Assembly (NCBI GenBank): GCA_017794925.1
Contig: CP051238.1
Coordinates: forward strand, 470,934-534,933
Direction of reading: 5' to 3'
Source of the DNA: Aestuariibacter sp.
GTDB lineage: Bacteria > Pseudomonadota > Gammaproteobacteria > Enterobacterales > Alteromonadaceae
DNA: 64,000 nucleotides
A program made the translations under genes and the position numbers. Of this stretch, positions 55,415-64,000 are shown one piece after another. The notes under the pieces are model-generated. The model had not been told where the DNA came from, ran no database searches, and worked only from the letters and a program-made list of their open reading frames with translations. Within the stretch, counting starts at the first letter, position 1, and every line of letters starts with the position of its first letter.

Positions 55415-56083
55415 ATGAGTCAGCCGTTACCTTTTGTCGACATCAATCCCGCATCTGCGGTTAAGGCAACCGTTATTTGGTTGCACGGTCTGGGTGACTC
55501 TGGCCACGGGTTTGCGCCAATCGTACCGGAATTAAAATTGCCGGAAGACATGGCTATTCGTTTTGTATTTCCCCATGCACCAGAGCGTCCTGTAACCATT
55601 AACGGCGGCATGAGAATGCGTGCCTGGTACGATATTAAGTCGATGGATTTTGAAAACCGTGCAGATTTAGGCGGAGTAAGAGAGTCAGCAAAACTGGTAG
55701 AGCAGCTGATTGAAGATGAAATTGCCAAGGGCGTGCCCGCTCACCGCATTATTCTGGCAGGTTTTTCCCAGGGTGGCGTTATTGCACTGCACCTGGGTAC
55801 CCGCTATGCCAAAACCCTTGCCGGTATTCTGGCTTTATCCACCTACATGTGTGAACCGGGCTTGCTGGCTGAAGAAGCCACCGACGCAAACAAGCATACA
55901 CCTATCCAGTTTGGTCACGGCACCCACGACGATGTGGTTCCTGTCGCCATGGGGCAGGCTGCTTGTCAGGCGCTCAAAGACGCCGGCTACGACGCAAAAT
56001 GGAAAACCTATGCCATGCAGCACAATGTGTGTATGGAAGAAATAAATGACATCAGCGCATGGATGCAGGCACGCTTATCATAG
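55415..56083 (+). CDS. Carboxylesterase of the phospholipase/carboxylesterase family
   Basis: This is a 222-residue alpha/beta hydrolase similar to acyl-protein thioesterases and the Pseudomonas esterase II group. LHGLGDSGHGFAPIV carries the oxyanion residues, LAGFSQGGVIALHLG the nucleophilic serine, and the later GTHDDVVPV and MQHNVC the catalytic Asp and His. The start is ATG 55415 with AAGGA upstream; the frame extends 18 codons further without support. It hydrolyses short-chain esters; the physiological substrate is unknown. Confidence 0.92.
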   Translation: MSQPLPFVDINPASAVKATVIWLHGLGDSGHGFAPIVPELKLPEDMAIRFVFPHAPERPVTINGGMRMRAWYDIKSMDFENRADLGGVRESAKLVEQLIEDEIAKGVPAHRIILAGFSQGGVIALHLGTRYAKTLAGILALSTYMCEPGLLAEEATDANKHTPIQFGHGTHDDVVPVAMGQAACQALKDAGYDAKWKTYAMQHNVCMEEINDISAWMQARLS

Positions 56084-56187
56084 TCGTGTTTACATAGAGG
56101 CAGATCAAGCTAATTTCGTCGCGTGTTCAAGCAATTTCAGTTACACTGTAACGATTGAAATACTTACTGAAATACAAGATTTTCCCT

Positions 56188-57135
56188 ATGGCGAATAACG
56201 TAGTGAAGCCTCAACGCACCATCAGAATTGCCACGCGTAAAAGTGCACTGGCAATGTGGCAAGCCGAGTACGTGCAAGCCCAGCTCTTGCATCATCACCC
56301 TCATGTTGATGTTGAATTAGTCCCCATGTCCACACAGGGCGACCGCATTCTGGATACCCCACTGGCCAAGATAGGCGGCAAAGGGCTGTTCATAAAAGAA
56401 CTGGAAGTGGCCATGCTGGAAGGGCGTGCCGATATCGCCGTACACTCCATGAAAGACGTACCGGTCGATTTTCCTGACGGATTCGGCTTGCATGCCATAT
56501 GCCCACGGGAAAATCCATTCGATGCGTTTGTTTCAAATCACTACGACTCACTTCAAGCACTGCCTGAAGGCGCGGTAGTGGGTACCAGCAGCTTGCGTCG
56601 TCAGTGCCAGATACGACACCATCGCCCCGATTTAGTGATCAAGGATTTGCGCGGCAATGTGAATACCCGCCTGGCTAAACTCGACGCCAATGAATATGAC
56701 GCCATTATTTTAGCCTGTGCCGGACTTATTCGTCTGGGCATGGAAGATCGCATCACGCAACCTATCGCACACACAGACTCGCTGCCCGCCGTTGGGCAGG
56801 GCGCAGTGGGCATTGAATGTCGCAATGACGATAGTGAGTTAATCGAATTACTCGCCGCGTTAAACCATGCAGACACCGCCAGTCGCGTTACCGCAGAACG
56901 TGCGATGAATGCGCGCCTGGAAGGCGGCTGTCAGGTACCTATCGGCAGCTACGCTACGCTTCAGGATGACACCATCCACCTTACCGGGCTGGTAGGCACG
57001 GCCGATGGCGCAACCATTTTGTATGCCGATGCCCAGGGACATCGCGACAATGCAAAGCAAATTGGTATTGAAGTAGCAGAGTCTTTGCTGGCGCAGGGCG
57101 CGGGCGGTATTCTGGCTGCACTTAACAACGACTAA
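56188..57135 (+). CDS. hemC: Porphobilinogen deaminase HemC
   Basis: This is a 315-residue enzyme that joins four porphobilinogens to hydroxymethylbilane. [17 protein letters not shown] opens it, [16 protein letters not shown] and [11 protein letters not shown] are substrate-binding motifs, and the cysteine of [13 protein letters not shown] carries the dipyrromethane cofactor. ATG 56188 is chosen over a TTG 33 bases upstream because it fits the family length. It is the first gene of hemCDXY. Confidence 0.96.
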   Translation: MANNVVKPQRTIRIATRKSALAMWQAEYVQAQLLHHHPHVDVELVPMSTQGDRILDTPLAKIGGKGLFIKELEVAMLEGRADIAVHSMKDVPVDFPDGFGLHAICPRENPFDAFVSNHYDSLQALPEGAVVGTSSLRRQCQIRHHRPDLVIKDLRGNVNTRLAKLDANEYDAIILACAGLIRLGMEDRITQPIAHTDSLPAVGQGAVGIECRNDDSELIELLAALNHADTASRVTAERAMNARLEGGCQVPIGSYATLQDDTIHLTGLVGTADGATILYADAQGHRDNAKQIGIEVAESLLAQGAGGILAALNND

Positions 57136-57147
57136 CGAGTATTTGTC

Positions 57148-57873
57148 GTGTATTTGGTTACCCGACCTGAGTCCAAGCAGGCAGCAAGCGCAAACGCATT
57201 TGCCCAGGCTGGACTCAATACGTCTGTTGTTGCCTTACAGCGTATACAGCATGCCCCTCATGCTACGGCAAACGTGACGGAGTGGGTAAACCAACACAGC
57301 GATGGCATATTGATTGTAACGAGCACCGCAGCGGTAGACGCATTACGCAACACAGGTGAACACACCAATACACAACTTCCCGCGTCGCTACTCGTGGTCG
57401 CGGTAGGCAAAAGTACGGCAAAAGCACTAGGCGCATTCACTGGCGCGGTGATATCACCCGAGCAGGAAAATTCAGACGGCGTATTGTCATTACCACACTT
57501 GCGTGATTGCGCCGACCAGCGCATTTTGCTATTAAAAGGCAAGGGTGGTCGGACCCGTATCCAGGACACATTGTTATCTCGCGGTGCCCGACTGACTATT
57601 TTTGATGTTTACGAAAGAAAAACACTGGCAGCACCGACACTCAGTCAACCGATGAACTGGGAAGCCCTAAAGGGCATTGTCGTCACCAGCGGTGAACAGG
57701 CTCAGTGCCTGATAAATGAATATAAATCGCAATCGTTAGATCAGTATCGGTGGCTAACGGTAAGCGAAAGAATTGCAGAGCAATTGCGTCAACAGGGCAT
57801 TCAACAGGTAAGTATTTGTCCGCAGGCCAATGATCAGTCGCTCATTGCATGGATCAAGGAAAACTGGGAGTAA
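57148..57873 (+). CDS. hemD: Uroporphyrinogen-III synthase HemD
   Basis: This is a 241-residue enzyme that cyclises hydroxymethylbilane with inversion of ring D. Sequence is poorly conserved in this family, but the YLVTRPE start, the LLLKGKGGRTRIQDTLLSRGA loop (read as LKGKGGRTRIQD), IVVTSGEQAQCL and the VSERIAEQLR stretch are typical. The GTG start lies 12 bp after hemC. Position between hemC and hemX confirms the assignment. Confidence 0.92.
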   Translation: MYLVTRPESKQAASANAFAQAGLNTSVVALQRIQHAPHATANVTEWVNQHSDGILIVTSTAAVDALRNTGEHTNTQLPASLLVVAVGKSTAKALGAFTGAVISPEQENSDGVLSLPHLRDCADQRILLLKGKGGRTRIQDTLLSRGARLTIFDVYERKTLAAPTLSQPMNWEALKGIVVTSGEQAQCLINEYKSQSLDQYRWLTVSERIAEQLRQQGIQQVSICPQANDQSLIAWIKENWE

Positions 57874-57876
57874 CCT

Positions 57877-59061
57877 ATGGCTGATAATCAGCAACCACAA
57901 GACACCGCCAAATCCAGATTGCCTGACACCATTGAGGCAACCGCCTCGGGTAAGGTAAAAGGTGCTGCGGAGCCTGAGCGTGTAAAAAGCGACCCGGTAG
58001 AAAAAAAGTCAGCTGGTAACGGTCTGTTGTGGTTTTTTGTGCTGCTGAATCTCGCGCTGCTTGGCGCAGCTGGCTATGGTGGTTACTGGTTCATTAATGA
58101 GCGAACGGTGACACAAACTAAATTAGACGCTTTGCAGGCATCCGTAGAGCAATCTATTACCGAACAAGGCAACCGTGCCACCAGTGACAGTAACGTTATT
58201 AAAACGGACCTGACCAAACAGGAAGCCACCGACAAGGCACTGGCAGAAAACCAGCAAGCCCTGGAAGCTACAATCGACGAGTTAGCCTTGGCGCTGGACA
58301 ATGCCGAGTCCCAGCTTCAGGAAATGAACGGTCGTCGACCTACAGACTGGCTGGTTGCAGAGGCTGATTACCTGGTACGTATGGCCGGCAGAAAGATGTG
58401 GCTCGAACAAGACGTGCGCACTGCCATCATGTTGCTGGGTAACGCCGACAAGCGGTTGCAATCATTGTCAGACCCGTCAGTTTTACCTGTTCGAGCGCTA
58501 ATTGCTCAGGATATTCAGGCTCTGCAGCAAGTTAATCCCACGTCTCAGGTTTCAGTCGCGCTGGCACTGGATGGTATGTTCAAGCAAATTAATGCGCTAC
58601 CGCTGAATGCGCCGGAAGAAAACTATACCGCGCCGGACAGAACCGTGACAGATTCAGCCAGCGACTGGAAGCAAAACCTGCTCAATGTATGGCACTCATT
58701 AGTGGATGATTTTATTCATGTTGAAGTCCGCGATGTCCCCGTTGAACCCATGATGTCGGCCAAGCAAAAATGGCTGGTCCAGGAACAACTTAAGCTTGCG
58801 CTACAACAGGCCCAAACTGCAGCGCTTGCCAGCGAACAAGCGCTATTTGTGGCCTCAATTGAACAGGCTACCGCCATTCTCGCCGATAACTACCTGGCAG
58901 ACAGCCCGCAGGTGAGTGGCTTTGAGATGGCGCTGAATCACCTGAAGGCAACGGATATCAGTAAAGCGATTCCAACTGAACTCACGTCACAAGCTGCGCT
59001 TGAAGCACTGCTGGACAGCCGTGTTAAACGCGTATTCGGTGAGGGAGTCAGTGCGCTATGA
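57877..59061 (+). CDS. hemX: HemX-like membrane protein
   Basis: This is a 394-residue inner-membrane protein with a polar, charged N-terminus, one membrane helix (about 46-70, LLWFFVLLNLALLGAAGYG), a coiled-coil stretch (about 80-145) and a periplasmic C-terminal domain with WLVAEADYLVRMAGRKMWLEQD. It is the conserved third gene of the hemCDXY cluster; proteins of this type were once annotated as uroporphyrinogen methyltransferases but lack that domain. Function in haem metabolism is not established. Its stop overlaps the hemY start (ATGA). Confidence 0.9.
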   Translation: MADNQQPQDTAKSRLPDTIEATASGKVKGAAEPERVKSDPVEKKSAGNGLLWFFVLLNLALLGAAGYGGYWFINERTVTQTKLDALQASVEQSITEQGNRATSDSNVIKTDLTKQEATDKALAENQQALEATIDELALALDNAESQLQEMNGRRPTDWLVAEADYLVRMAGRKMWLEQDVRTAIMLLGNADKRLQSLSDPSVLPVRALIAQDIQALQQVNPTSQVSVALALDGMFKQINALPLNAPEENYTAPDRTVTDSASDWKQNLLNVWHSLVDDFIHVEVRDVPVEPMMSAKQKWLVQEQLKLALQQAQTAALASEQALFVASIEQATAILADNYLADSPQVSGFEMALNHLKATDISKAIPTELTSQAALEALLDSRVKRVFGEGVSAL

Positions 59062-60233
59062 AGAAGCTGATATTTAAGCTGCTGTTCATTGCCGTCGTTC
59101 TGATTGCACTGGTAGCCGCGCCGTCACTGATTGGCGAAAAAGGCTATGTACTGATTTCCATGGGTAATCTGGTAGTCGAAACCAGTGTGGTAGCACTGGG
59201 GATCATGTTATTCGGTGCCGTGGTAGTGTGGATTCTGGTGAGTATGCTATTTGGCAAAGTATGGCGCTTCACCCGACTGTCTGGCAGCTGGTTCGGCGGG
59301 CGTGCACAGCGCAAAAAGCAGCGCGCGTTTTACCGCAGTATTCAGGCGCTGGCAGAAGGGGAGTGGGACGCAGCGACCAAAGCAGCAGAAATCGCCGAAC
59401 AAGGTGAGTTCGAAGGGGTTAATTATTTAGTGTCAGCCCAGGCTGCTGTCGCACGCGGTCGCCAGGATACAGCGACCCGCAAGCTGAACGAGGCAGCAGA
59501 GTATCCATCGTCTGCATTAGCCGCGCGTGTAACGCTGGCTCGTATGGCTCTGGCTGCACATCAGCCCAAAGATGCACTGGCAGAACTGAATAAGCTGGAC
59601 GATAAACAAAAAGCGACTAAACCCGCCATCAGTTTGCGTGTTCAGGCCTTATCGGAAAGTAACCAGTGGGCCACATTGGAAAGCGAGCTGGACGGCTACA
59701 AAAAAGTACTGGGTGAGCAATACACCGTATGGTCGAAGCAAATAGCCAAAGGCCGTTTGGCCGAAGTGGCGAGTAAACAGGGTGCGATACAATTAAAGAC
59801 GTTCTGGGAATCCTTGCCCAGAAAGCAGCGCAACGACGTGGGTTACCAGGCAGCCTATGCCGAACAATTACTCGCTCAGGGCATGCACCAGGAAGCGCAA
59901 TCGGTGCTGCTTGGCTGGCAAAAACGAGGGCCGCAAAGTGCGTTCCTGCCGCTGCTGAAGCAACTGGCATTACCTAACCCGGCACCGACCATACAGGCCC
60001 TTGAAAAATGGATTAAGGCCGACGAAGAAAATGCGGAGCTATATCGCGTCTTAGGCCAGGTAGCCTACCGGGCCAATGATCTCGCACTGGCGAATAAAGC
60101 ACTGCAGAAAGCGATGAAGTTACAGCCAACACAGGAAGGGTTGTTACTACTGGCAGAAATCAATGAGAAAACGCGTGACCATGAGTCTGCTTTATCCTAT
60201 TACAAACAAAGCATTGCGCTGAAAGATAAGTAA
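59058..60233 (+). CDS. hemY: HemY, TPR-containing membrane protein
   Basis: This is a 391-residue inner-membrane protein with two N-terminal membrane helices (about 5-25 and 40-65) and a C-terminal region of tetratricopeptide-like helical repeats (about 85-390; for example DEENAELYRVLGQVAYRAND near residue 320). It is the usual last gene of hemCDXY. Despite the name it is not the protoporphyrinogen oxidase of Gram-positive bacteria; its role is unclear. It overlaps hemX by four bases. Confidence 0.92.
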   Translation: MKKLIFKLLFIAVVLIALVAAPSLIGEKGYVLISMGNLVVETSVVALGIMLFGAVVVWILVSMLFGKVWRFTRLSGSWFGGRAQRKKQRAFYRSIQALAEGEWDAATKAAEIAEQGEFEGVNYLVSAQAAVARGRQDTATRKLNEAAEYPSSALAARVTLARMALAAHQPKDALAELNKLDDKQKATKPAISLRVQALSESNQWATLESELDGYKKVLGEQYTVWSKQIAKGRLAEVASKQGAIQLKTFWESLPRKQRNDVGYQAAYAEQLLAQGMHQEAQSVLLGWQKRGPQSAFLPLLKQLALPNPAPTIQALEKWIKADEENAELYRVLGQVAYRANDLALANKALQKAMKLQPTQEGLLLLAEINEKTRDHESALSYYKQSIALKDK

Positions 60234-60248
60234 TCCAGTCTGCATGAA

Positions 60249-60275
60249 AAAGGGCGCTGATTAGCGCCCTTTGAC
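60249..60275. terminator. Bidirectional terminator between hemY and feoB
   Basis: AAAGGGCGCT (60249-60258) pairs with AGCGCCCTTT (60263-60272) around a four-base loop. It lies 15 bp after hemY and 36 bp after the end of feoB on the other strand, with A-rich sequence on one side and T on the other. Confidence 0.8.
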
Positions 60276-60307
60276 TTAGCTTTTCGCTGTAAGGTTAGGC
60301 AAAAGAA

Positions 60308-62140
60308 TCAGGCAAACATAAACCCGAAGAACTGATTCACCACCACGGCAATAACATACGCCAGTACGCCGTAGGCAACATACAATCCCCACGCTAGTTT
60401 ATTACTGCCACTTTCACCTTTTAGCATGGCAACCGTGGCCACGCACTGCAGCGCGACAACATAGAACAAGACCAGACCCAGGCCTGCTTCAGGCGTCAAA
60501 CCTTCTGCTTGTACACGCTCAGCCAGACCAGCCACGTCCTCATCCGCACCTTCCATACCAAACAAAGTACCTAGCGCACCAACAAACACTTCACGGGCCA
60601 GGAACGACATCAAAATGGCCACACCGTAACGCCAATCCAGTCCCATTGGCGCAAATATCGGTTCGATGTAATGACCAATCTGACCTAACCAGGAGTCTTC
60701 GAGTGACGCGTTCAACGGAAAGTAGCCCAATACCCAAATGCCTACCGATACCACAAAAATAATTGGACCGGCTCGACGAATAAATTGCAGACCACTGTTC
60801 ACAACGCGATGAAACAACGGCTTCCAGTGGGGTAAACGATAAGTCGGCAGTTCCAGAATAAACGGCATGTCGGTTTTTTCCAGATCGCGCGGTAAAAAGC
60901 GATTCAGCACCTGACTGATCACCAGCGCCATGATTATCCCGAAGAAATACAAGCCGAAAAACGCTGCGCCCTGAAGATTGAAGATGCCCAGGAAGGTGCC
61001 ATCAGCCGGCACTAACACCGCTACCAACAACGCATAGACTGGTAAGCGTGCAGAACAGGACATGAGCGGAATGGTTAGCATGGTAATCAGGCGCTTATGC
61101 GGCGACTCAATCGTACGCGCAGCCATAATCGCGGGAATGGCGCAGGCATGACCCGACAAGTAAGGAATAAAGCTTCGACCCGACAGACCAAAGAAGCTCA
61201 ACGGGCGGTGACACATTAAGGCAGCACGCGCCAAATACCCCGAATCTTCGAGCAGTCCGATAATGAGCGTTAACACCATAATTTGCGGTACGAACACCAA
61301 GAATGAACCGACACCGCCAAACATGGCATCGTGCATAAAGTCGTGAAATATCCCTTCCTGCGTAATCGAACCAACACCACTGGCCGCCTGCTCAATAAAC
61401 CCTTCAACACCATCCATTAAGGGTGCTGCAAGGGTAAAAATACTCTGGAATAGCACAAACATGACCGTTATAAAGATCAGTCCACCCGTCCAGTTGTTCA
61501 ACATAAAGCTATCGATGCGATTCTGGTTTTTCAACACGATATCGTGCTGTATCCCAAATTTACCAGCCAGTTCCTGGCTGTGAGATGCCACATCAGTATA
61601 CGCTTCCACAGGATGCTGTTGATTACTTTGCCCGTCTGCCTGCTCAGCCAGTGCAAGTAACGCTTGCTTAAATTCATGCAGGCCATCCAAAGAGCGGGCC
61701 GAAATTGGCATTACCGGACCACCCAGCGCTTTCGACAAGCCTTCACTGTCTATGGATTCCCCAACACGCTTTACCTCATCGATAAAGTTGAGCGCAAATA
61801 CAACAGACTTGCCGTGTTCAGTGGCCAATGCCTTTACCTGCAATCCCAGGATCAGGCTTTGTGCTAAACGGGTAGCGTCCAGCACGACCAGCACGACTCT
61901 GGTCTCTTTATCGGCCAAAGATCGTTTGATTTCTTCAACTGCAATGACCTCGTCGCGGGTCAGGCCATTAAGTGAATAGGCACCTGGCAAATCCACCAGC
62001 TCGAAATTATCAAATTTACCGCGTGTTACTTCTACCGTGATGCCAGGGTAATTGGCTACTTTCTGCCGTAACCCGGTGAGCTGGTTAAACAACAAGCTCT
62101 TACCACAGTTCGGCTTGCCTACCATTAATATGCGTTGCAT
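60308..62140 (-). CDS. feoB: Ferrous iron transport protein B
   Basis: This is a 610-residue inner-membrane ferrous-iron transporter. The N-terminal GTPase domain has GKPNCGKSLLFNQLTG (G1), VDLPGAYSL (G3, DxPG) and LNFIDEVKR in the place of the NxxD motif of G4. The membrane part starts near residue 220 and includes the two gate repeats with LLEDSGYLARAALMCHRPL and FIPYLSGHACAIPAIMAARTI, and CSARLPVYALLV. It is shorter than E. coli FeoB (about 770). The feoA gene lies 38 bp upstream on the same strand; no feoC is seen downstream. Confidence 0.93.
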   Translation of the reverse strand: MQRILMVGKPNCGKSLLFNQLTGLRQKVANYPGITVEVTRGKFDNFELVDLPGAYSLNGLTRDEVIAVEEIKRSLADKETRVVLVVLDATRLAQSLILGLQVKALATEHGKSVVFALNFIDEVKRVGESIDSEGLSKALGGPVMPISARSLDGLHEFKQALLALAEQADGQSNQQHPVEAYTDVASHSQELAGKFGIQHDIVLKNQNRIDSFMLNNWTGGLIFITVMFVLFQSIFTLAAPLMDGVEGFIEQAASGVGSITQEGIFHDFMHDAMFGGVGSFLVFVPQIMVLTLIIGLLEDSGYLARAALMCHRPLSFFGLSGRSFIPYLSGHACAIPAIMAARTIESPHKRLITMLTIPLMSCSARLPVYALLVAVLVPADGTFLGIFNLQGAAFFGLYFFGIIMALVISQVLNRFLPRDLEKTDMPFILELPTYRLPHWKPLFHRVVNSGLQFIRRAGPIIFVVSVGIWVLGYFPLNASLEDSWLGQIGHYIEPIFAPMGLDWRYGVAILMSFLAREVFVGALGTLFGMEGADEDVAGLAERVQAEGLTPEAGLGLVLFYVVALQCVATVAMLKGESGSNKLAWGLYVAYGVLAYVIAVVVNQFFGFMFA

Positions 62141-62178
62141 GAATACTACTGTTCCTGAAGTTTGCTAACAGTTGATGG

Positions 62179-62412
62179 TTAGTCTTGAAGCGTAATCTCG
62201 ATGCGAGAAGCCAGATCCTGTTCCATAGCGAACACGCTTCCCCCTAATTGCATGACCATTGGTCCACCTAACGGGCCTCGTCTCACACATTGCACACTGC
62301 GCCCTTGCGCAAGCCCCATTTCATTGAGTCGGGCGACAATCTGAGGGTCCAGCGACATGTCAATTTGTCTGACCTGCGCGGATTGCGACTTACCCAGTTC
62401 CCATAATGTCAT
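62179..62412 (-). CDS. feoA: Ferrous iron transport protein A
   Basis: This is a 77-residue small SH3-like protein that supports FeoB. MTLWELGKSQSAQVRQI at the start, RLNEMGLAQGRSVQCVRRGPLG in the middle and the hydrophobic end are typical. ATG 62412 is chosen for length; a TTG 16 codons upstream would add residues not seen in the family. It is the first gene of feoAB. Confidence 0.9.
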   Translation of the reverse strand: MTLWELGKSQSAQVRQIDMSLDPQIVARLNEMGLAQGRSVQCVRRGPLGGPMVMQLGGSVFAMEQDLASRIEITLQD

Positions 62413-62465
62413 AGTGAATACCCAGTCTGTTAGCGCTGCAGGTAATGTACCCGGATGCAACGCTC

Positions 62466-62484
62466 ATAAATAACAATCATTCCT
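62466..62484. promoter_or_regulatory. Weak Fur-box-like sequence upstream of feoA
   Basis: ATAAATAACAATCATTCCT matches the 19-bp Fur consensus at about 11 positions, including AATCATT. It lies about 54 bp before feoA. It fits the expected iron control, but the match is weak. Confidence 0.3.
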
Positions 62485-62619
62485 ATTTAGACTAACAGAT
62501 TACCGCCTGTCACACTAGCGGAACATCCGTCTCTTATAAAAATGAATCATTGCTTGCCGTGCGGGATTATCTACGCTTAAGCTAAGTCGGTTAAGATAAC
62601 CCTACAACAAGGACTTCGC

Positions 62620-62988
62620 ATGATAGCCTATACCATTTTTGGCACCAACGATTTAGCCGGTGCCGCTTCTTTTTACGACGAACTGCTGGCCATTGTGGGC
62701 GCACAGCGCGCCATTGACTCTCCCCGTATGATCGCCTGGGCTAATAACCCCAATGCGCCTATGTTTGCTATTGCCACGCCCTATGACGAGAAACCCGCGA
62801 CCGTAGGTAATGGCAGCATGATTGCGTTAGCTGCAGCTAACCCGGAACAAGTTGATGCACTCTATGAAAAAGCCCTGGCGCTTGGTGCAAAGGACGATGG
62901 CGCACCGGGTAAACGTATGGACGTATACTACTGTGCTTACTTCCGGGATCTGGACGGCAATAAAATTAATTGTTTCTGTATGGCGTAA
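62620..62988 (+). CDS. VOC family (glyoxalase/bleomycin-resistance-like) protein
   Basis: This is a 122-residue protein with the vicinal-oxygen-chelate fold: YTIFGTNDLAGAASFYDELLA opens the first beta-alpha-beta unit and the second ends YFRDLDGNKINCFC, the usual closing motif. The metal-binding residues of true glyoxalases are not obvious, so the activity is open. It lies alone between feoA (divergent) and a TonB receptor (convergent). Confidence 0.88.
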   Translation: MIAYTIFGTNDLAGAASFYDELLAIVGAQRAIDSPRMIAWANNPNAPMFAIATPYDEKPATVGNGSMIALAAANPEQVDALYEKALALGAKDDGAPGKRMDVYYCAYFRDLDGNKINCFCMA

Positions 62989-63004
62989 TAGCCTTTTGCA
63001 GAAA

Positions 63005-63033
63005 TAAAAAAGCCACCTCAAATTGAGGTGGCT
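63005..63033 (-). terminator. Terminator of the last TonB receptor gene
   Basis: AGCCACCTCA and TGAGGTGGCT make a perfect ten-pair stem with a three-base loop. On the minus strand it is followed by six T. It lies 35 bp after the receptor stop codon. Confidence 0.9.
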
Positions 63034-63067
63034 AAAACCATCGTGAGTCAACGAGGTTGTACGGAGT

Positions 63068-64000
63068 TTAGAATTTAATTCCCACCGCTAACTGAATGCG
63101 GCGCGGATTGTAGTAATCACGTGGTGTACCAAACAGATCAGAGGTCACATACGGGTTATAGGAATACCCTGTTTGCTTATCAAACACGTTAAAGATGTCC
63201 GCACGGAAACGTGCCGTATACCCTTCAACAAATTCCCAGTTTTGGGTGTAACTTAAGTCCATTTGCCAGTGGCTGGCACCCCGGCGATTACCCGCAGGCT
63301 CAGCAAAGCGGCTGGTGCCGGACGAATAACCATATGGCGTGCCGTCCCAGGCTGTCCAGGCCTCGCCTGACTGGAACACAAAGTACGCGCCGAACACACC
63401 TTCCCAATCAGCCGTGTAGGTGCTGATAACTTTAACCTTGTGCGGCTTGTCGCCAATCATATTGCCGTAGCGGTTATCCCAAACCATACGACCACGGCCA
63501 TCACCGTAGTAAGACGAGCCGATGAAGGTGTTGGCATCATTACCCGCCGTGGTATTGTCCTGGTCGAAATTACCGTAGTAGTGACTCCAGACGTAAGAGG
63601 CATTCACATACCACTTATCGTTCTGGTACTCCCCTTCGATACTCCATTCCCAGTACTTGGTTTGTCCACCATCCACTTCAGCAATGACGTAAGACGAACC
63701 GCCCACTTCTGCACGCATGTCATCCAGGTTCGGGATATACAAGCCTTTCGCAGCAATATTGTCCGGCACGCCGCCGAAATCGCCGTAATCACCATATAAA
63801 CGCGCACCATTTGGCATATCTTCCCAGAAGTGGCTGCCATAACGATACCGAACGTGGGACCGCACAAATAATTCATTGGTCACCATTTTGGTGGTACCCA
63901 ACGTGAATTCATCGATACGGCGAGGACGCATATTATCTGCGAAGAACTTACCCGATGAGCCTGCTGCACCGCCTGCATCAACGAAATCGCCATTTTGGTC
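63068..64000 (-). CDS. Oar-like TonB-dependent receptor, C-terminal part (cut by window edge)
   Basis: The frame is open to the end of the window, so only about 310 C-terminal residues are visible. They form beta-barrel strands rich in Tyr, Trp and Gly (for example YWEWSIEGEYQND and WYVNASYVWSHYYG) and end with RRIQLAVGIKF, the C-terminal aromatic pattern of outer-membrane proteins. The RADIFNVFDKQTGYSYN segment is typical of Oar-like receptors, which have a carboxypeptidase-regulatory N-terminal domain that would lie beyond the window. An ATG at 63931 is internal, not the start. Confidence 0.85.
   Translation of the reverse strand, partial: DQNGDFVDAGGAAGSSGKFFADNMRPRRIDEFTLGTTKMVTNELFVRSHVRYRYGSHFWEDMPNGARLYGDYGDFGGVPDNIAAKGLYIPNLDDMRAEVGGSSYVIAEVDGGQTKYWEWSIEGEYQNDKWYVNASYVWSHYYGNFDQDNTTAGNDANTFIGSSYYGDGRGRMVWDNRYGNMIGDKPHKVKVISTYTADWEGVFGAYFVFQSGEAWTAWDGTPYGYSSGTSRFAEPAGNRRGASHWQMDLSYTQNWEFVEGYTARFRADIFNVFDKQTGYSYNPYVTSDLFGTPRDYYNPRRIQLAVGIKF

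Overview
The window looks like a chromosomal segment of a marine, carbohydrate-degrading gammaproteobacterium, most likely of the Alteromonadales. Reasons: the housekeeping order gmk-rpoZ-spoT-ridA-trmH, the hemC-hemD-hemX-hemY cluster, feoA-feoB, several very large TonB-dependent receptors and a dense set of polysaccharide-degrading enzymes. I did not compute base composition. I see no rRNA, tRNA, CRISPR array, insertion sequence or prophage gene.

Layout. (1) 1-3.4 kb: the end of an MFS transporter, an unrecognised membrane protein, and a TetR regulator translationally coupled to an EamA transporter, with a 26-bp palindromic operator. (2) 3.4-9.9 kb: an M17 aminopeptidase followed by a complete PQQ cofactor operon, pqqA (23 codons), pqqB, pqqC, pqqD, pqqE and a half-size M16 peptidase. 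pqqA has a long structured leader, and a terminator-like hairpin separates pqqA from pqqB. (3) 10-14.7 kb: a Fur-box-preceded siderophore-interacting protein, then a run of minus-strand genes (DnaJ-related, two EamA transporters, a cyclotransferase-like protein, a DJ-1/PfpI protein). (4) 14.7-34.4 kb: a polysaccharide-utilization region with an exported GH2 beta-glucuronidase, a GntR regulator, UxuA, a FecI/FecR pair, two TonB receptors, a PL9-type lyase, three acetylesterases and an IclR regulator. (5) 34.6-39.2 kb: a MacAB-like four-gene ABC exporter operon. (6) 39.2-50.8 kb: a Tat-exported aldo/keto reductase, a clan GH-A glycosidase, a YhiN-type flavoprotein, a lipoprotein carboxylesterase, peroxiredoxins, rsmJ, recG and a PaiB-like protein. 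(7) 50.8-60.3 kb: trmH, ridA, spoT, rpoZ, gmk, an esterase and hemCDXY. (8) 60.3-64 kb: feoB, feoA, a VOC protein and the 3' end of an Oar-like TonB receptor.

The most interesting system is region 4. A core word, TTGGCCTT(A/G)CCA, occurs just upstream of five of its genes: the GH2 enzyme, uxuA, the PL9 lyase, the second TonB receptor and the IclR regulator. It resembles FadR-subfamily GntR operators, so the GntR encoded inside the cluster is the natural candidate regulator. Together the genes describe capture of an acetylated, uronic-acid-rich polysaccharide: receptors import fragments, esterases remove acetyl groups, the lyase and beta-glucuronidase cut the chain, and UxuA feeds mannonate into the KDG pathway. 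The FecI/FecR pair and the extra N-terminal signalling domain on the first receptor suggest cell-surface signalling as well.

The second notable item is the pqqA leader: a possible extended -10 promoter inside the aminopeptidase gene, a long interrupted hairpin, a run of nine T, and then the tiny pqqA gene.
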